Source: CBFCZU01 sp965602635
GTDB lineage: Bacteria > Planctomycetota > Phycisphaerae > SM23-33
Assembly: GCA_965602635.1 (NCBI GenBank)
Contig: CBFCZU010000239.1
Span: 1-6,569 of the forward strand
Reading direction: 5' to 3'
DNA length: 6,569 nt
Below the pieces are notes generated by a model. The model had not been told where the DNA came from, made no database searches, and worked only from the letters and a program-made list of their open reading frames with translations. A program made the position numbers and the translations under genes. Positions 6,241 to 6,569 of the stretch are shown here, in pieces. The first letter of the stretch is position 1. The number at the start of each line of letters is the position of its first letter.

Positions 6241-6569
6241 AGGTCGAATACCTTTCCCGGGTTCAGGACGTTGCTGGGGTCCCATGCCCGCTTGATCGCC
6301 CGCATAAGCTCAATGGCCGGCTCGGACATCACCAGCGGCAGGTAATCCTTGCGCTTGTGGCCGATGCCGTGCTCGCCGCTGATCGTCCCGCCGAGCGAGG
6401 CCGTCAGTGCGTACAGCTCCCTCAGCAGCTTCGGCAGCGTGGACTGCCACCGTTCCTCCGGCCAGTCGGGGTTCATGACGACGCGGGCGTGAAGGTTGCC
6501 GTCGCCGGCGTGGCCGAAGCACGGGATCGTCAGCTCGTACCGCTCGGCCAGCTCGTGGAGCTTGGCGAC
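6237..6569 (-). CDS. FAD-linked oxidase, GlcD type (C-terminal 110 residues; 5' end outside window)
   Basis: Only the last 110 residues are present, read from 6569 to the TGA at 6239-6237; a complete protein of this family is about 460 residues. The piece carries signatures of the FAD-oxidase C-terminal domain (PF02913) of glycolate oxidase subunit GlcD and D-lactate dehydrogenases: FGHAGDGNLHARV at 18-30, SGEHGIGHKRKDYL at 64-77 and DPSNVLNPGK at 97-106. The two histidine motifs are conserved and sit near the active site in this fold. The family oxidises 2-hydroxy acids such as glycolate, D-lactate or D-2-hydroxyglutarate; the substrate cannot be chosen from this fragment, so no symbol is given. 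It is the first visible gene of the minus-strand cluster and its stop overlaps the GH10 start. Confidence 0.9.
   Translation of the reverse strand, partial: VAKLHELAERYELTIPCFGHAGDGNLHARVVMNPDWPEERWQSTLPKLLRELYALTASLGGTISGEHGIGHKRKDYLPLVMSEPAIELMRAIKRAWDPSNVLNPGKVFDL

Noticed and set aside
6241..6285. N-terminal extension of the GH10 protein to ATG 6285
   Set aside because: It overlaps the oxidase C-terminus by 45 more bases and places 15 polar residues before the signal peptide. The coupled GTG start fits better.
4789..6345. 518-codon open frame on the plus strand across the GH10 gene
   Set aside because: It spans the antisense of three real coding regions and the gaps between them, and its translation is low-complexity. 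The minus strand carries complete GH10 and oxidase motifs.

Overview
This is a GC-rich window with no RNA genes, CRISPR array, insertion sequence or phage genes visible. It holds six protein-coding genes, two of them cut by the window edges. The protein set suggests a planctomycete (Planctomycetota, perhaps Phycisphaerae), most likely from an environmental genome. The pointers are an L-aspartate oxidase with a planctomycete-like N-terminus, a small PEP-CTERM secreted protein, and a GH10 xylanase with the N-terminal beta-sandwich common in that phylum. The taxonomic call is inferred from protein style and base composition, not from a search.

Left part (1-2351): a divergent pair. A DUF362/4Fe-4S protein runs leftward off the window and L-aspartate oxidase (nadB) runs rightward, with a 111-bp gap that must hold both promoters. 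nadB has no convincing Shine-Dalgarno sequence and a -10-like hexamer sits just before its ATG, so it may be transcribed leaderless.

Middle (2352-3164): after a weak possible terminator and a good sigma70-type promoter comes a single gene for a 212-residue secreted protein. It has a signal peptide at one end and a PEP-CTERM (exosortase) sorting signal at the other. It converges on the next transcription unit with a 62-bp gap.

Right part (3227-6569, minus strand): a co-directional cluster read right to left. It contains the C-terminal end of a GlcD-type FAD-linked oxidase, a GH10 endo-xylanase-like glycosidase whose likely GTG start overlaps the oxidase stop codon (GTGA), and a beta-propeller protein related to PL11 rhamnogalacturonan lyases. 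A perfect 7-bp hairpin lies between the last two. Together with the PEP-CTERM protein next door, this looks like a small plant- or algal-polysaccharide utilisation locus. The individual families are known. I found no clearly new system; the less ordinary points are the oxidase-xylanase coupling, the intercistronic hairpin, the leaderless-looking nadB, and a divergent PL11-like protein with no signal peptide.
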